From assembly GCA_902500995.1 (NCBI GenBank), contig CABVSR010000020.1, forward strand, positions 1 through 64,000: a stretch of 64,000 nt of DNA, given 5' to 3'. Position numbers and translations under genes: made by a program. Positions 1 through 8,169 of the stretch are shown here, in pieces. Every line of letters begins with the position of its first letter. Position 1 is the stretch's first letter. A model generated the notes under the pieces. It saw only the letters and a program-made list of their open reading frames with translations, had not been told where the DNA came from and ran no database searches. The stretch comes from an uncultured Nitrospira sp. Lineage in GTDB: Bacteria > Nitrospirota > Nitrospiria > Nitrospirales > Nitrospiraceae.

Positions 1-840
1 CATGTGTTCGTGCTGACGTTGGGCTTCAGTCGCCGTGGGTTCTATTACGCCTGTGTGGATGAGCGGCTCGCCCAGTTTCTCGAGTCCCATGAGCGGGCCT
101 TTGCCCATTTCGGGGGCCACACCCGCGAACATCTCTATGACCGGCCGCGGACGGTCTGTTATGCGGATGACACGGGGCGGCGGATCTGGAATCCCACGTT
201 CAAAGCGTTTGCCGACTACTGGGGCTTCGAGCCGCGCGTCTGTCGGCCCTATCGGGCGCAGACCAAGGGCAAGGTCGAATCGGGCGTCAAGTATGTGAAG
301 CGGAATTTTCTGCCCGGCCGGACGTTCATCGATCTCGTGGACTTCCAAGCCCAGCTGGATGAATGGAACGCGACCATCGCGGACTGCCGGCTCCACGGCA
401 CGACCCACGAACCACCCATTGCACGCTTTGAGCGAGAACGCGGGCAGCTGGTGCCGCTGGCGGGGCACCGCAGCTTCCAGCAGGAGGCCCGTGTCTCCCG
501 CATCGTCGCCGAGGACTATTTGGTCAGCTTGGCGACCAACCGCTACTCCGTGCCCTTCCGCCTCATCGGCCAGCGGGTCGAGGTACAGCGCCGGGGAGAC
601 ACCGTGCACATCTTCCATCGCGACCGCGAGGTGGCGACGCATCCCGTCTTATCCGGCACCCACCAATTCCGCATCCTGCCCGAGCACGGCCCCGGCGCCA
701 GTGCACGGACGGCCCGTCAACGCCGCTCGACCTGGCGTGACCCGGCGCGTTCCCCCAGCGCGCTGCCGGAGGTCGAAGTGCGGGATCTGGCGTGCTATGA
801 GGCGGTGTGCGGGAGTGTGCCCGTGGAGGTACGCCCATGA
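1..840 (+). CDS. istA: IS21 transposase IstA, 5'-truncated by window edge
   Basis: DDE-type transposase that would cut and join the IS ends together with IstB. The frame is open from base 1, so the N-terminal DNA-binding part and the first catalytic Asp are not visible. Within the 278 residues seen, LYD (D46) and the CRPYRAQTKGKVES block (E92) match the last two catalytic acids and the conserved IS21 core. A C-terminal Mu-type beta region follows (about 150-220). The stop codon overlaps the istB start as ATGA. Family assignment is firm. Confidence 0.9.
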   Translation, partial: HVFVLTLGFSRRGFYYACVDERLAQFLESHERAFAHFGGHTREHLYDRPRTVCYADDTGRRIWNPTFKAFADYWGFEPRVCRPYRAQTKGKVESGVKYVKRNFLPGRTFIDLVDFQAQLDEWNATIADCRLHGTTHEPPIARFERERGQLVPLAGHRSFQQEARVSRIVAEDYLVSLATNRYSVPFRLIGQRVEVQRRGDTVHIFHRDREVATHPVLSGTHQFRILPEHGPGASARTARQRRSTWRDPARSPSALPEVEVRDLACYEAVCGSVPVEVRP

Positions 841-1619
841 ACCCGGCTCAGTTGGAACGGCTCCGTGAACAACTGACGCGCCTGCGGCTGCTCAAGAGCC
901 GCGAGCGGCTCGACGCGCTCTTACAGGAGGCGGCCGCCAAGGACCTTTCCTACGCGGACTTTCTCGACCAGGTGCTGGGCGAAGAAGTCGCGGCCAAGGC
1001 GGAGAAGAACATCACGATGCGCACCAGCCTGGCTCGGTTTCCCTTCGTGAAGAGCCTGGAGGCCTTCGACTTCAGCTACCAGCCCTCCCTGGATAAGAAG
1101 CAGATCCAGCAGGTGGCGACCTGTCACTTCATCGAGCACGGCGAGAATGTCGTGATCCTGGGGCCGCCCGGGGTGGGCAAGAGCCACCTGGCCATCGGGC
1201 TGGGGCTCAAAGCCATTGAACAGGGCTACCGGGTGTTGTTCACCACCGCCGCGGCCATGATCGCCACGCTCACGCGGGCGCTGACGGAGAATCGATTGGA
1301 CGACAAGTTGAAGCTCTACACGATTCCCCGGTTACTGATCATTGATGAGATCGGCTATCTACCGATTGACCGCACCGGAGCCAACTTGTTTTTCCAGCTC
1401 ATCTCGCGTCGCTACGAGAAGGGGCCGATGATTCTGACCAGCAATCAGAGCTTCGGAGCCTGGGGCGAGGTGTTTGGCGACCGGGTGCTCGCGACCGCGA
1501 TCCTCGACCGGGTGCTCCACCACGCGATCACGATCAATATCCGTGGCCATTCGTACCGACTGAAGGAGAAGCTCAAAGCGGGATTGGTGCGCGTCGAGGA
1601 AGCATCATCGGCAACATAA
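837..1619 (+). CDS. istB: IS21 helper ATPase IstB
   Basis: AAA+ ATPase that regulates IS21 transposition and target choice. I place the start at 837, in the ATGA overlap with istA, because the next 260 residues match the family length; a frame-compatible codon at 807 would add ten unlikely residues. Walker A GPPGVGKS is at residues 109-116, Walker B LLIIDE at 166-171, and the sensor-like [15 protein letters not shown] lies further on. Reading frame and motifs are intact, so the element may be active if the unseen left part is. Confidence 0.93.
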   Translation: MNPAQLERLREQLTRLRLLKSRERLDALLQEAAAKDLSYADFLDQVLGEEVAAKAEKNITMRTSLARFPFVKSLEAFDFSYQPSLDKKQIQQVATCHFIEHGENVVILGPPGVGKSHLAIGLGLKAIEQGYRVLFTTAAAMIATLTRALTENRLDDKLKLYTIPRLLIIDEIGYLPIDRTGANLFFQLISRRYEKGPMILTSNQSFGAWGEVFGDRVLATAILDRVLHHAITINIRGHSYRLKEKLKAGLVRVEEASSAT

Positions 1620-1626
1620 CCGAGGC

Positions 1627-1675
1627 GGGGAATTTTCGATGCCCCGAACTGGGGAGAATTGGGTGCCCCTTGACA
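1627..1675 (+). repeat. IS21 right-end terminal repeats
   Basis: Two copies of a GGGGA-N9-TGCCCC module start at 1627 and 1651, 24 bp apart, followed by TTGACA ending at 1675. About 14 of 19 positions agree between copies. Tandem transposase-binding repeats just inside the tip are characteristic of IS21 ends. Confidence 0.6.
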
Positions 1676-2038
1676 TAATCTCGCGTTCATCCGGCTGGGG
1701 CAGTCCCGAGACTTGTTCCCTGTTGAATACTAGTCCGGATGCGAGCTTCCCACTCGGCCTGAATTCCAGGAGATCTGCCGGGGCCAACCGGTCAACTGTG
1801 GTCCTGTGGCCCCCCCCTCATTCAAACCGAGCGGACCGGGAGTTCCGAACCCGCCAATCGGGAAATGTGGATCAAAGGACCCGTGCAATGGCCTGGTATC
1901 CGATCCAATTGGTCCTGGTGTGCGTCCGCCGCCCATTGTCGAACCTGCCTATTCCACGAATGTCTGCGGCCGGAAAACGGAGCACTCGGGGTGAGTTCCG
2001 GTTCCCTGCTCCCAATTCAGATTTGCCAGCATGTCCTA
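1676..2038. other. Non-coding stretch between IS21 and the cargo island
   Basis: About 360 bp with no supported gene. Pro/Gly-rich open frames exist on both strands around 1730-1990 but have no ribosome-binding site and resemble no family I know. This may be the decayed tail of a gene interrupted by the IS, or spacer DNA. Confidence 0.5.
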
Positions 2039-2503
2039 TTATTTGCAATCCATGCCAATAACCTTAAGTACTTTTCCTTTCGAACCGATTTCCGCATCAA
2101 AACGACATGTGTGAACATTCGGGGGGATTTTGGTCTGAAGCTGAAGGGTAGTATTTCGATAGTGACAACGCAGTACCAAATCCGCACCGGGATCTCTGTA
2201 TCGATGTACCTCCCACAGATTCTTTATGATGCGTTTTTCTTCCTTTTGATTATCTGGAGCGAGTTCATATTCCCGGCCGTCGATCCCGATACTATAGAAG
2301 GATACTCCTCCGAGAGCGCGTTCAGCTTCGCCGTTGCGCGAGTTCCAACCATTGATCGGCTGCGTATGTTCTGTAGTATGGATAATCGTGGGACAGTGCA
2401 GGTCCATTTCCCCGGCCCAGGTTGAGAAAATATTTCCCCATACGCAAACCCATCCAAAACAAGCCATTCCCACGAACTGATAGCGCAACCTACTCAATGA
2501 CAT
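2039..2503 (-). CDS. STY0301-family periplasmic protein, putative immunity
   Basis: A 154-residue exported protein. I start at 2503 (ATG, overlapping the preceding gene by 14 bp) because this gives a classical signal peptide (about 1-31) ending near STWAGE; longer starts put a hydrophilic extension in front of it. Four cysteines (C37 in LHCP, C113 in LRCHY, C133 in HTCRF, C153) and the W...LRCHY...C pattern match the STY0301 family. Such genes are commonly paired with BPSL0067-type genes, as here. I infer that it neutralises the upstream product in the periplasm; no immunity test is implied by the sequence. Confidence 0.7.
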   Translation of the reverse strand: MSLSRLRYQFVGMACFGWVCVWGNIFSTWAGEMDLHCPTIIHTTEHTQPINGWNSRNGEAERALGGVSFYSIGIDGREYELAPDNQKEEKRIIKNLWEVHRYRDPGADLVLRCHYRNTTLQLQTKIPPNVHTCRFDAEIGSKGKVLKVIGMDCK

Positions 2504-2891
2504 AGTAATTGTCTCCATCATTGACCGGCTTTGGACTCTTCCCGAAAGGCTCAAACCTGATCCAGCGCGTGCCGGCTCCATTCGCACGAGTTTTCCACTG
2601 GTCCCAGACCTGAATGCCAACCGCGTCTTGCTGGACATAGATGGCTGCGTGAGAGCTCCCATCAGTATTGTTTTTGTAAGTCCCCTCGGAATCGAACGTC
2701 GCGATAGCCGTGCCGGGCCTAATTACCTTGTTGTCCCTGACCTTTTCTCCCCGCCTCCAAAGCCCTGTATGCGGAGCCTTGGTGACTTCTTGCACAAACG
2801 GCACACAATGACCGGTTCCAATCAGCTTACCTTTGTACTTCTTTTCGAAACCTTGCGGGTCACCGGTCAGATCATTCGCAACATAAGACAT
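2490..2891 (-). CDS. BPSL0067-family putative T6SS amidase effector
   Basis: A 133-residue protein of the BPSL0067 family, a compact NlpC/P60-like fold associated with type VI secretion. The catalytic candidates are C29 (GTGHCVPFVQ), H81 (SSHAAIY) and D97 (VWDQW), spaced as in a Cys-His-Asp hydrolase. GTAIATF at 60-66 is also typical. No signal peptide, as expected for T6SS cargo. ATG at 2891 is preceded by GGAGAGCAGG. It is followed with overlap by the STY0301 gene, so the two read as a toxin/immunity pair. Peptidoglycan is the expected target by family analogy. Confidence 0.75.
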   Translation of the reverse strand: MSYVANDLTGDPQGFEKKYKGKLIGTGHCVPFVQEVTKAPHTGLWRRGEKVRDNKVIRPGTAIATFDSEGTYKNNTDGSSHAAIYVQQDAVGIQVWDQWKTRANGAGTRWIRFEPFGKSPKPVNDGDNYYVIE

Positions 2892-2979
2892 CCTGCTCTC
2901 CTCGAAAGCCTAGCAATAGGTGAATTTACAAACCATGCATACTCCTGCACCTACTCTCGTCCAACCATTATCTCGTATC

Positions 2980-3150
2980 GGTTCTCAGCAACCCTGTTCC
3001 TACCGCACGTGTGCCGACTTGGCGCATGACAAATTCGATTGCCGAAGCGATGAGATTGTACTGCCGACAGATCTCCCAAGACTTGAGGGATCCGATGGTC
3101 ATCAGTTGGCCACAGCGATAAGAGTTCCGTTGGTGAAGTTTCCATCTGAA
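2980..3150 (-). pseudogene. Decayed 3' end of a TIGR02270-family gene
   Basis: On the minus strand this spacer encodes a peptide colinear with the C-terminus of the intact TIGR02270 protein at 6824-8080: MTIGSLK matches MTIDSLK and IEFVMRQVGT matches IELVMRQPGT at the same distance. At DNA level, 3011-3044 agrees with 6888-6921 at 28 of 34 positions. No start codon or upstream domain remains, so this is a relict, probably left by recombination that brought in the neighbouring effector cassette. Confidence 0.7.
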
Positions 3151-3175
3151 CCCATTTCGACACGTTCTTGCCCCC

Positions 3176-3649
3176 TTACTTCTCATGAGCAAAAAGCCAA
3201 AAATCCTTTTCATCGGCCCCCTTATCTTTGCACCAGACACCGGCTTTTAGCACTCTACTTGAAAGAGTTATCTGCTGCTTTTTGATCAAGAGGCCTTGAA
3301 TTTCCTCTCCGCAGATAAGGTCATCAGGCAGGTTCCAGCGCTGCCTTAGCTCCCTACTAATTGGTGAACCCATGACGATCAAGGCAGCGTTAGTCGATGT
3401 GTCCTGATAAGAAAAAGACTGGGGCTCCGAGCTTTCTCGCCTAAGAAAGTAGCACGGTGGGCGCGGGGCCAGGAGTATCTGACCTTTCTGTACAGAGCCC
3501 TCATATTTCAAGACACAGGTGTCTCCTTCGGCTCGAATCGTAAATTCGTATCCATAAAGGGTTGCATAGTCGCTTACTTGCCCGTGAGATTCAGGGGTCA
3601 TCCCGCATGACAGACACAAGGCTCCGATGACTAATACTGGTAATCTCAT
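3176..3649 (-). CDS. Putative periplasmic immunity protein for Tae4
   Basis: A 157-residue exported protein of no family I can name. The start at 3649 shares one base with the stop of the upstream Tae4 gene (TAATG), implying translational coupling. An N-terminal hydrophobic segment (about 3-17) acts as signal peptide; a cysteine at 15 is not in a good lipobox. Several later cysteines suggest disulfides in the periplasm. Position immediately after a Tae4-type toxin makes an immunity role likely, although I do not see a clear Tai4 signature. Confidence 0.6.
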   Translation of the reverse strand: MRLPVLVIGALCLSCGMTPESHGQVSDYATLYGYEFTIRAEGDTCVLKYEGSVQKGQILLAPRPPCYFLRRESSEPQSFSYQDTSTNAALIVMGSPISRELRQRWNLPDDLICGEEIQGLLIKKQQITLSSRVLKAGVWCKDKGADEKDFWLFAHEK

Positions 3650-4074
3650 TACAGTAACTCCCAAAACCACACCTCTTCACCCAAGGCAAAATACTCCCGT
3701 GCACCACCTTTCAGGGCGTCCCCATTCCATGCATCGATGTGATCTGTCGGCCCCCAGCCATTCTTGATGAAGACAAGGCCTTGTCTTCCAAGAAAATTCC
3801 CACTGGTGACTTTCTTATGAATTGTCACTTGTCCTACGAGGCTCGTCTGGGTCATCAGCCAATTCGCAAGTTCCTGGGCTCGAAGAATATGCCTAGGACT
3901 GTGTTTGAGGTTGGGATAACACACAGCCCCGCAAAATGATCCCAGGTTGACGCCGGCACCCCGCAAGGCCACACCCATTCGGATAGCACATTGGTTCGTG
4001 AAGTAGCGGGTATCACAAGGGCTGTCCGGATAGGGATGATGTTGCCAGAGATCTGAAAACTTCAATGTTGCCAC
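3649..4074 (-). CDS. tae4: T6SS amidase effector, Tae4 family
   Basis: A 141-residue D,L-endopeptidase-type T6SS effector that would cleave peptide stems of peptidoglycan in a rival's periplasm. The catalytic Cys is C29 in TNQCAIRMG, with H112 and D114 in DHIDAWNG; both blocks are hallmarks of Tae4. No signal peptide is present. The start is GTG at 4074 with a strong GGAGG six bases upstream. It is coupled by TAATG to a probable immunity gene. Length is slightly below the typical 150-170 residues but all motifs are present. Confidence 0.85.
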   Translation of the reverse strand: MATLKFSDLWQHHPYPDSPCDTRYFTNQCAIRMGVALRGAGVNLGSFCGAVCYPNLKHSPRHILRAQELANWLMTQTSLVGQVTIHKKVTSGNFLGRQGLVFIKNGWGPTDHIDAWNGDALKGGAREYFALGEEVWFWELL

Positions 4075-4381
4075 CCCCCACCTCCTTGAACAGCATGAAT
4101 GCTAGACTCCGCGGCATGCGGATCTCGCAAAAAACCAACCACTTCAATACGATTTCACACCTAACAACTGCTCATCACACCAAGGAATAGCTCCCGATCC
4201 CTATTCTGACTTTCGAACGATCGCTCATTAGCATAGGAACGCCAGCCACGGTTGGTGAGGCGATGTAGGTCTCGTTAGTTTTTCCCAAAGCGTAACGGGA
4301 CGATTGCTCGGTTTCATTCCTGGTTGTCTTCCCCTGACCACTCGTCATGTCACGTACTCGCGACGAACGAACTATCCCTGC
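4075..4381. other. Spacer upstream of tae4
   Basis: About 300 bp between the OmpA-like gene and tae4, both on the minus strand. It should hold the tae4 promoter, but I find no convincing -10/-35 pair, sigma-54 motif or hairpin. Only the Shine-Dalgarno sequence next to 4074 is clear. Confidence 0.4.
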
Positions 4382-5350
4382 CTACTGCTGGACCAATTCC
4401 ACTCGGCGGTTCTTGGCTCGCCCCTCTTCCGTTTGGTTTGAAGCCATTGGCGCGGCGAAAGACACGCCGAACGGCATCAAGCGATCTTTTCCAACCGTCT
4501 TCTTCGAGAGTAACGCATTGACTACGGCTTGCGCTCGCCGTTGAGAAAGATCCATGTTGGCGGCCAATGTTCCTACATTGTCAGTATGTCCCACCACGAG
4601 GAGTTTCAGGGAGGGCTGAGTCGTGAGCAACTTGGCAATTTCTTGAAGGGTGGGTTCAGACTCCGGCTTGATGTCTGTCTTGTTGGTGTCGAAGTAAATG
4701 CCGTACAGAGCGACGCGACCACCGGTAGCGATCTGGTCAGCCATTTCATCCGCCCCAACTAATCTATTGCCCTCCATGGGTTTGTCGACAATGACCTGAA
4801 CGTGCAATTGGGTTTGCCCACGCTCAAAACTCCAATATGGATCTCCGATGCTCGACAGAGCGTAGAGGATCACGTATGCATTCCCTTCCATCCGGGCGAG
4901 TTTCCACACGCTGAACCGATGATCACTTCCGTGCGCACGATCGAATTGTCTGCTGATAGAGAAAATTCTCTCAGCTTCTCCCCCCGTCACTGCATAGAGC
5001 GTCGTGAACCCACGTCGCTTCAGGTCTTGCTCGTAGTTCCTCATCACCTCCAACGATGACCTACCATTGGGAATCGAATAGACAATACGTGTGACCTCTC
5101 CTTCCAAATGCAGGGACTTGGTAAATTGTTCTTTCTGATACTCAGCGTTGGGAACCTCCCTTCCCAGCGGTACTGTGTACTCATCGAATGCTTTGTGGTC
5201 ATAATGAACGATCACGGCGCCATCATAGCGTTTCACCAGGGGATGATCTTTACCTCCAGATACATCGGTTATCTCCCCCGCTCCGGCTGAACTATTCGAA
5301 ATAGCGACGGCGACACATAGTCCGGTCATAAGCAGCAACATGGCTTTCAT
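4382..5350 (-). CDS. OmpA-family protein with DUF4892-like N-terminus
   Basis: A 322-residue exported protein. The start at 5350 has GGAGG five bases upstream and begins a clear signal peptide (about 1-25). Residues 40-190 resemble the DUF4892 domain that often precedes OmpA domains. Residues 213-318 form an OmpA C-terminal peptidoglycan-binding domain with GHTDNVG (254-260, D257) and LSQRRAQ (R271/R272). It probably anchors in or near the outer membrane by binding diaminopimelate. Its place among T6SS cargo genes is unexplained; it may serve envelope anchoring or simply be carried along. Confidence 0.8.
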   Translation of the reverse strand: MKAMLLLMTGLCVAVAISNSSAGAGEITDVSGGKDHPLVKRYDGAVIVHYDHKAFDEYTVPLGREVPNAEYQKEQFTKSLHLEGEVTRIVYSIPNGRSSLEVMRNYEQDLKRRGFTTLYAVTGGEAERIFSISRQFDRAHGSDHRFSVWKLARMEGNAYVILYALSSIGDPYWSFERGQTQLHVQVIVDKPMEGNRLVGADEMADQIATGGRVALYGIYFDTNKTDIKPESEPTLQEIAKLLTTQPSLKLLVVGHTDNVGTLAANMDLSQRRAQAVVNALLSKKTVGKDRLMPFGVSFAAPMASNQTEEGRAKNRRVELVQQ

Positions 5351-5489
5351 AACAGCCTCCAGCCTAACTCCAGAACGTTCCGGCATGTCACCTCTATTTT
5401 CACCCCTATCTCTTAGAATGGGCATTGACCTCAGCCTCCTCTGAGATATTCTTGGGTACAATCTCACTGAGCAGGAGCTGTCTCGCTCA

Positions 5490-5840
5490 TCAGTCCTCAC
5501 GTGGGTCTGTGTGTAGGTAACGAAACCAAAGCACGCGAAGATCGAACGGGCTTGTCCCCCGATCTGCAGCAACCATTTCGCCTTCTACGATATCAACGCC
5601 TAACCGTCTCAGCCCAGCCACTCGGTCACTATCGTGGGGAGTCATGAAGGCATCTTCTATTCCCCCCAAAACGTTGATCGCATCATCGATGATTTCATCG
5701 GTATCATGGGATGGTGCGGCCAATGCTATGGCACCACAGTCACAAATTCTTGATTCACATATCACCGGCGGGCTGCTAGGCTTGACCGCCATACGGCCAC
5801 ACCATGGGCAACGCAAACCAAAAATCGGCTCAGGGGACAT
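5490..5840 (-). CDS. Small Cys-rich protein, zinc-ribbon-like, unknown function
   Basis: A 116-residue protein starting at the ATG at 5840, which has AGGGTGG upstream. The N-terminus carries CPWC (C11, C14) and a second cluster C28/C33/C35 (ICESRICDC), consistent with one bound zinc. The rest is acidic and probably helical/beta mixed with no signal peptide. I know no function. An in-frame ATG at 5867 (residue 36 of the longer frame) is an alternative start. It lies head-to-tail with the OmpA-like gene, with about 140 bp between. Confidence 0.55.
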   Translation of the reverse strand: MSPEPIFGLRCPWCGRMAVKPSSPPVICESRICDCGAIALAAPSHDTDEIIDDAINVLGGIEDAFMTPHDSDRVAGLRRLGVDIVEGEMVAADRGTSPFDLRVLWFRYLHTDPRED

Positions 5841-5967
5841 CTGTGAGCCACCCTGTCTATGAATCATGCTGCATATTCTTGAAACCGAGTGATGGCCACC
5901 TGGTGACCGACTGGCCTCATTTGAACCGCCCCGCCATTTTTGCACACAGCTAACGCTTCTGAGTAAG

Positions 5968-6006
5968 GGCACTGGTGTTGAAGGGCGGGGTATAGGTCAG
6001 CGCATG
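5968..6006 (-). repeat. Short relict of the TIGR02270 3' end
   Basis: Bases 5968-5991 match 6866-6889, inside the 3' end of the intact TIGR02270 gene, with one mismatch in 24; similarity continues to GCGCATG with a one-base indel. Orientation is the same. This is a second decayed tail copy, placed on the far side of vapBC from the intact gene. Confidence 0.6.
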
Positions 6007-6074
6007 GTCCAGCCCTCGGCCTCGAAGACTGCAGGGCTGTGATCAGTCTTCACTAACAAGCAGCGCTTCACTTA

Positions 6075-6103
6075 TTGACATATTGATGCCTCATCAGTAT
6101 GCT
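6075..6103 (+). promoter_or_regulatory. vapBC promoter with palindromic operator
   Basis: TTGACA at 6075-6080, a 17-bp spacer and TATGCT at 6098-6103 form a sigma-70 promoter. Transcription would begin within a few bases of the vapB ATG at 6111, giving a nearly leaderless mRNA. Between the boxes, 6080-6100 is a 21-bp palindrome with one mismatched pair (core TGATG-CCT-CATCA), ideally placed for a ribbon-helix-helix antitoxin to block RNA polymerase. TTGACATAT also recurs at 6104-6112. Confidence 0.6.
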
Positions 6104-6110
6104 TTGACAT

Positions 6111-6362
6111 ATGCGCACAACCATTCGCCTGGATGATCAACTTCTGAAATCCGCTAAACGCTTCGCGCATGACACTGGCAAGTCATTGACTGCCGTGATC
6201 GAGGATGCCCTCCGACAAGTCCTCTCACGCCGGACGGTCAAGCAGCCGCGCAAAGCTGTGAAGCTCACCACCGTCTCTGGGCAGGGAGTTCGCTTCGGCG
6301 TCGATTTGGACAACTCTGCAGCCCTGCTCACTTTTATGGAAGAGCCGCATGGTTCTTCTTGA
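6111..6362 (+). CDS. vapB: VapB-like ribbon-helix-helix antitoxin
   Basis: An 83-residue antitoxin. MRTTIRLDDQLL at the N-terminus is a ribbon-helix-helix DNA-binding strand followed by two helices (about 12-42); the C-terminal half would wrap the toxin. The stop lies inside the toxin gene (14-bp overlap), so the two are translationally coupled. It is expected to repress its own promoter through the palindrome at 6080-6100. No Shine-Dalgarno sequence is visible, matching the short leader. Confidence 0.8.
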   Translation: MRTTIRLDDQLLKSAKRFAHDTGKSLTAVIEDALRQVLSRRTVKQPRKAVKLTTVSGQGVRFGVDLDNSAALLTFMEEPHGSS

Positions 6363-6777
6363 TGTCAATATCCTGGTCTACGCCCATCGCCAAGACTCTC
6401 ACCGCCACCACGAGTACCTCACCTGGCTCGAAGAGCTGATCAACTCAGATCAGGCTTACGGTCTCTCCGATCTGGTGCTCAGTGGCTTCATTCGCGTGGT
6501 CACTCACCAAAAGGTATTTACGCCGCCCAGCACGATGAATGCGGCGTTGGCATTTGTGCACGAGCTACGTCAACAACCAACCTGCACGATCATCGCTCCC
6601 GGACCACGCCATTGGGACATCTTCTGCCGACTCTGCAATTCCGCAGACATCAAAGGGAACCTTGTGCCGGATGCATTTCTGGCTGCCCTCGCCATTGAAA
6701 GTGGGAGTGAATGGGTCACAGCCGATCACGACTACCATCGGTTTCCCGGCCTGCGCGTTCGGCACCCTCTTGAATAA
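6349..6777 (+). CDS. vapC: VapC-like PIN-domain toxin
   Basis: A 142-residue PIN ribonuclease that would cleave RNA, typically tRNA, when the antitoxin is lost. Metal-binding acids are D5 (LLDVNILVYA), D108 (NLVPDAFLAA) and D126/D128 (TADHDYHRF). The usual acidic residue in the second motif is replaced by the sequence SDLVLSGF, as in one PIN subfamily. It overlaps vapB by 14 bp. The cassette sits between the intact TIGR02270 gene and a relict of its tail, and points against the surrounding minus-strand genes. Confidence 0.85.
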   Translation: MVLLDVNILVYAHRQDSHRHHEYLTWLEELINSDQAYGLSDLVLSGFIRVVTHQKVFTPPSTMNAALAFVHELRQQPTCTIIAPGPRHWDIFCRLCNSADIKGNLVPDAFLAALAIESGSEWVTADHDYHRFPGLRVRHPLE

Positions 6778-6823
6778 CCTTGCGCACACTCTTGAGTCGA
6801 CGGTCTTCATCTATCACGCATGT

Positions 6824-8080
6824 TCAGCACTTGAAGCCCAAAAGCTGCTGCTGCCGAAAACCTGTGGCACTGGTGTTGAAGAGCGGGGTGCCGGGTTGGC
6901 GCATGACGAGTTCAATCGCCGCGGCACGGCGCTGGCGCTGCTTGCCGTTCTTCAGTGCCTCTTTAAGCGAATCGATCGTCATGGGATTCCCAAGCAGGTA
7001 GCGCGTGCCGTCTGTAAATTCCAGCCGGTGGGTGAACCACCATTTTTCGATCAATTGAGGATTGGGCCAGGGCAAGTCTTCGTCCGGATCCATGTCCACG
7101 TTCTCGTCTTCGGGATTCTCCGTCGGGCCGCCTTCGAAACCCTCCGGCTTATCGGTATCCAAGTCGTCATAGGCGAGATCGACTCCGGTAATAAACGTGA
7201 ATGATTCACCCGCCACCCGAGCCATAAGCGGACTCGCCATCTGTTGGATCAACCAGGGAATGTCTGCAGGATCGCCGATGACTCCAGCTGCTTGCACAGC
7301 GAGACGAAGTGTCTTAGGACTGCTCGCCAGGCTCTTAACCCACGCTTGCGCCTGGTCTATTGACATGCGTCTCAGCGCCATCGCGCTAGCCGTTTCACGC
7401 TCAGGATGTCCACTTTCAACCAGCCGCTGAAGCACTGGAATGGCAGCCGGCTCTCCAAGCAAGGCACCAGACCACCCGGCCCAATACCGATAGGCCAGAT
7501 CTTCCACGATTAGCTCAGCCTTGATGGCTGGAATCAGGTTGGTCCTCCCAAGTTCGCCCGTTGCTTTCAGCGCCCGAGCCTTCAAGGCAAGATCCGATGA
7601 AGAGAGCGCATCCTTCAAGGCTGCACCAGGATCTTTACGATGAACAGCGTAGGTAGCGAGACCAATTCTTCGCTGAACAGATGATTCAGCACTGAGTAGT
7701 CGCTGGGCCTGGGAAGCAACTTGCTCAAACGGGATCCAGCCCAGCGCCGAAATGAGCCCCGCGCTCAACTCCGGATTCTGTTGCACCACATCAAGCACCG
7801 CCTGGATACGCGCCTCGATCCCCGTCTCAAACGCCATCACCGAAGCAGCAAAGACTTCGCCTGGCTCTTCAGTTCCCAGCGCAGCCTTGCACAATTCCCA
7901 GCCAGCTTCACTCGCTACGCGCAGCCCATCAAGATGGGCCTCAACACGGTCATCCAACTTGGCCAGATCTTTCAACGTATAGTGCGGCTGCCTGGTGGCA
8001 TTTGAGCGAAGCAGCCACAGAAATGCCGCCTCTTCCCCATGTTGTGAGACAATGGACGAGATCACGCCGGAGAACATCAA
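6824..8080 (-). CDS. TIGR02270-family HEAT-like protein, T6SS-associated
   Basis: A 418-residue cytoplasmic protein matching the TIGR02270 family. The N-terminal signature is EEAAFLWLLR followed by LDDRVEAHLDGL. Residues about 120-290 are alanine/leucine-rich helical pairs of HEAT type, then an acidic linker (about 305-340) and DLPWPNPQLIEKWW. HEAT repeats usually bind protein partners. It is the last gene of the vgrG-DUF2169-PAAR module, so an adaptor or immunity-like role for that module is possible but unproven. Two decayed copies of its 3' end lie at 5968-6006 and 2980-3150. Confidence 0.75.
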   Translation of the reverse strand: MMFSGVISSIVSQHGEEAAFLWLLRSNATRQPHYTLKDLAKLDDRVEAHLDGLRVASEAGWELCKAALGTEEPGEVFAASVMAFETGIEARIQAVLDVVQQNPELSAGLISALGWIPFEQVASQAQRLLSAESSVQRRIGLATYAVHRKDPGAALKDALSSSDLALKARALKATGELGRTNLIPAIKAELIVEDLAYRYWAGWSGALLGEPAAIPVLQRLVESGHPERETASAMALRRMSIDQAQAWVKSLASSPKTLRLAVQAAGVIGDPADIPWLIQQMASPLMARVAGESFTFITGVDLAYDDLDTDKPEGFEGGPTENPEDENVDMDPDEDLPWPNPQLIEKWWFTHRLEFTDGTRYLLGNPMTIDSLKEALKNGKQRQRRAAAIELVMRQPGTPLFNTSATGFRQQQLLGFKC

Positions 8081-8169
8081 ACTGCGACCTCCCTATCAAC
8101 TCTTAGCTAGATGACCAGCCATACCTGAATACAGAAGAAAATGACTCTCGACTCCATGGTTTCTCTCTA

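Larger units (their letters stand above)
1..1675 (+). mobile_element. IS21-family insertion sequence, 3' part
   Basis: The window opens inside an IS21-family element. An istA remainder and a complete istB overlap by the four-base ATGA junction typical of this family, and the DNA after istB carries a GC-anchored tandem repeat ending in TGACA at 1671-1675. IS21 elements end in CA, so 1675 is the likely right end. The left end and the target duplication lie outside the window. The element bounds the T6SS cargo island on its left. Confidence 0.85.

Noticed and set aside
1806-1994. Pro/Gly-rich short open frame between IS21 and the cargo island
   Set aside because: Open on both strands, no start signals and no recognisable family; probably compositional.
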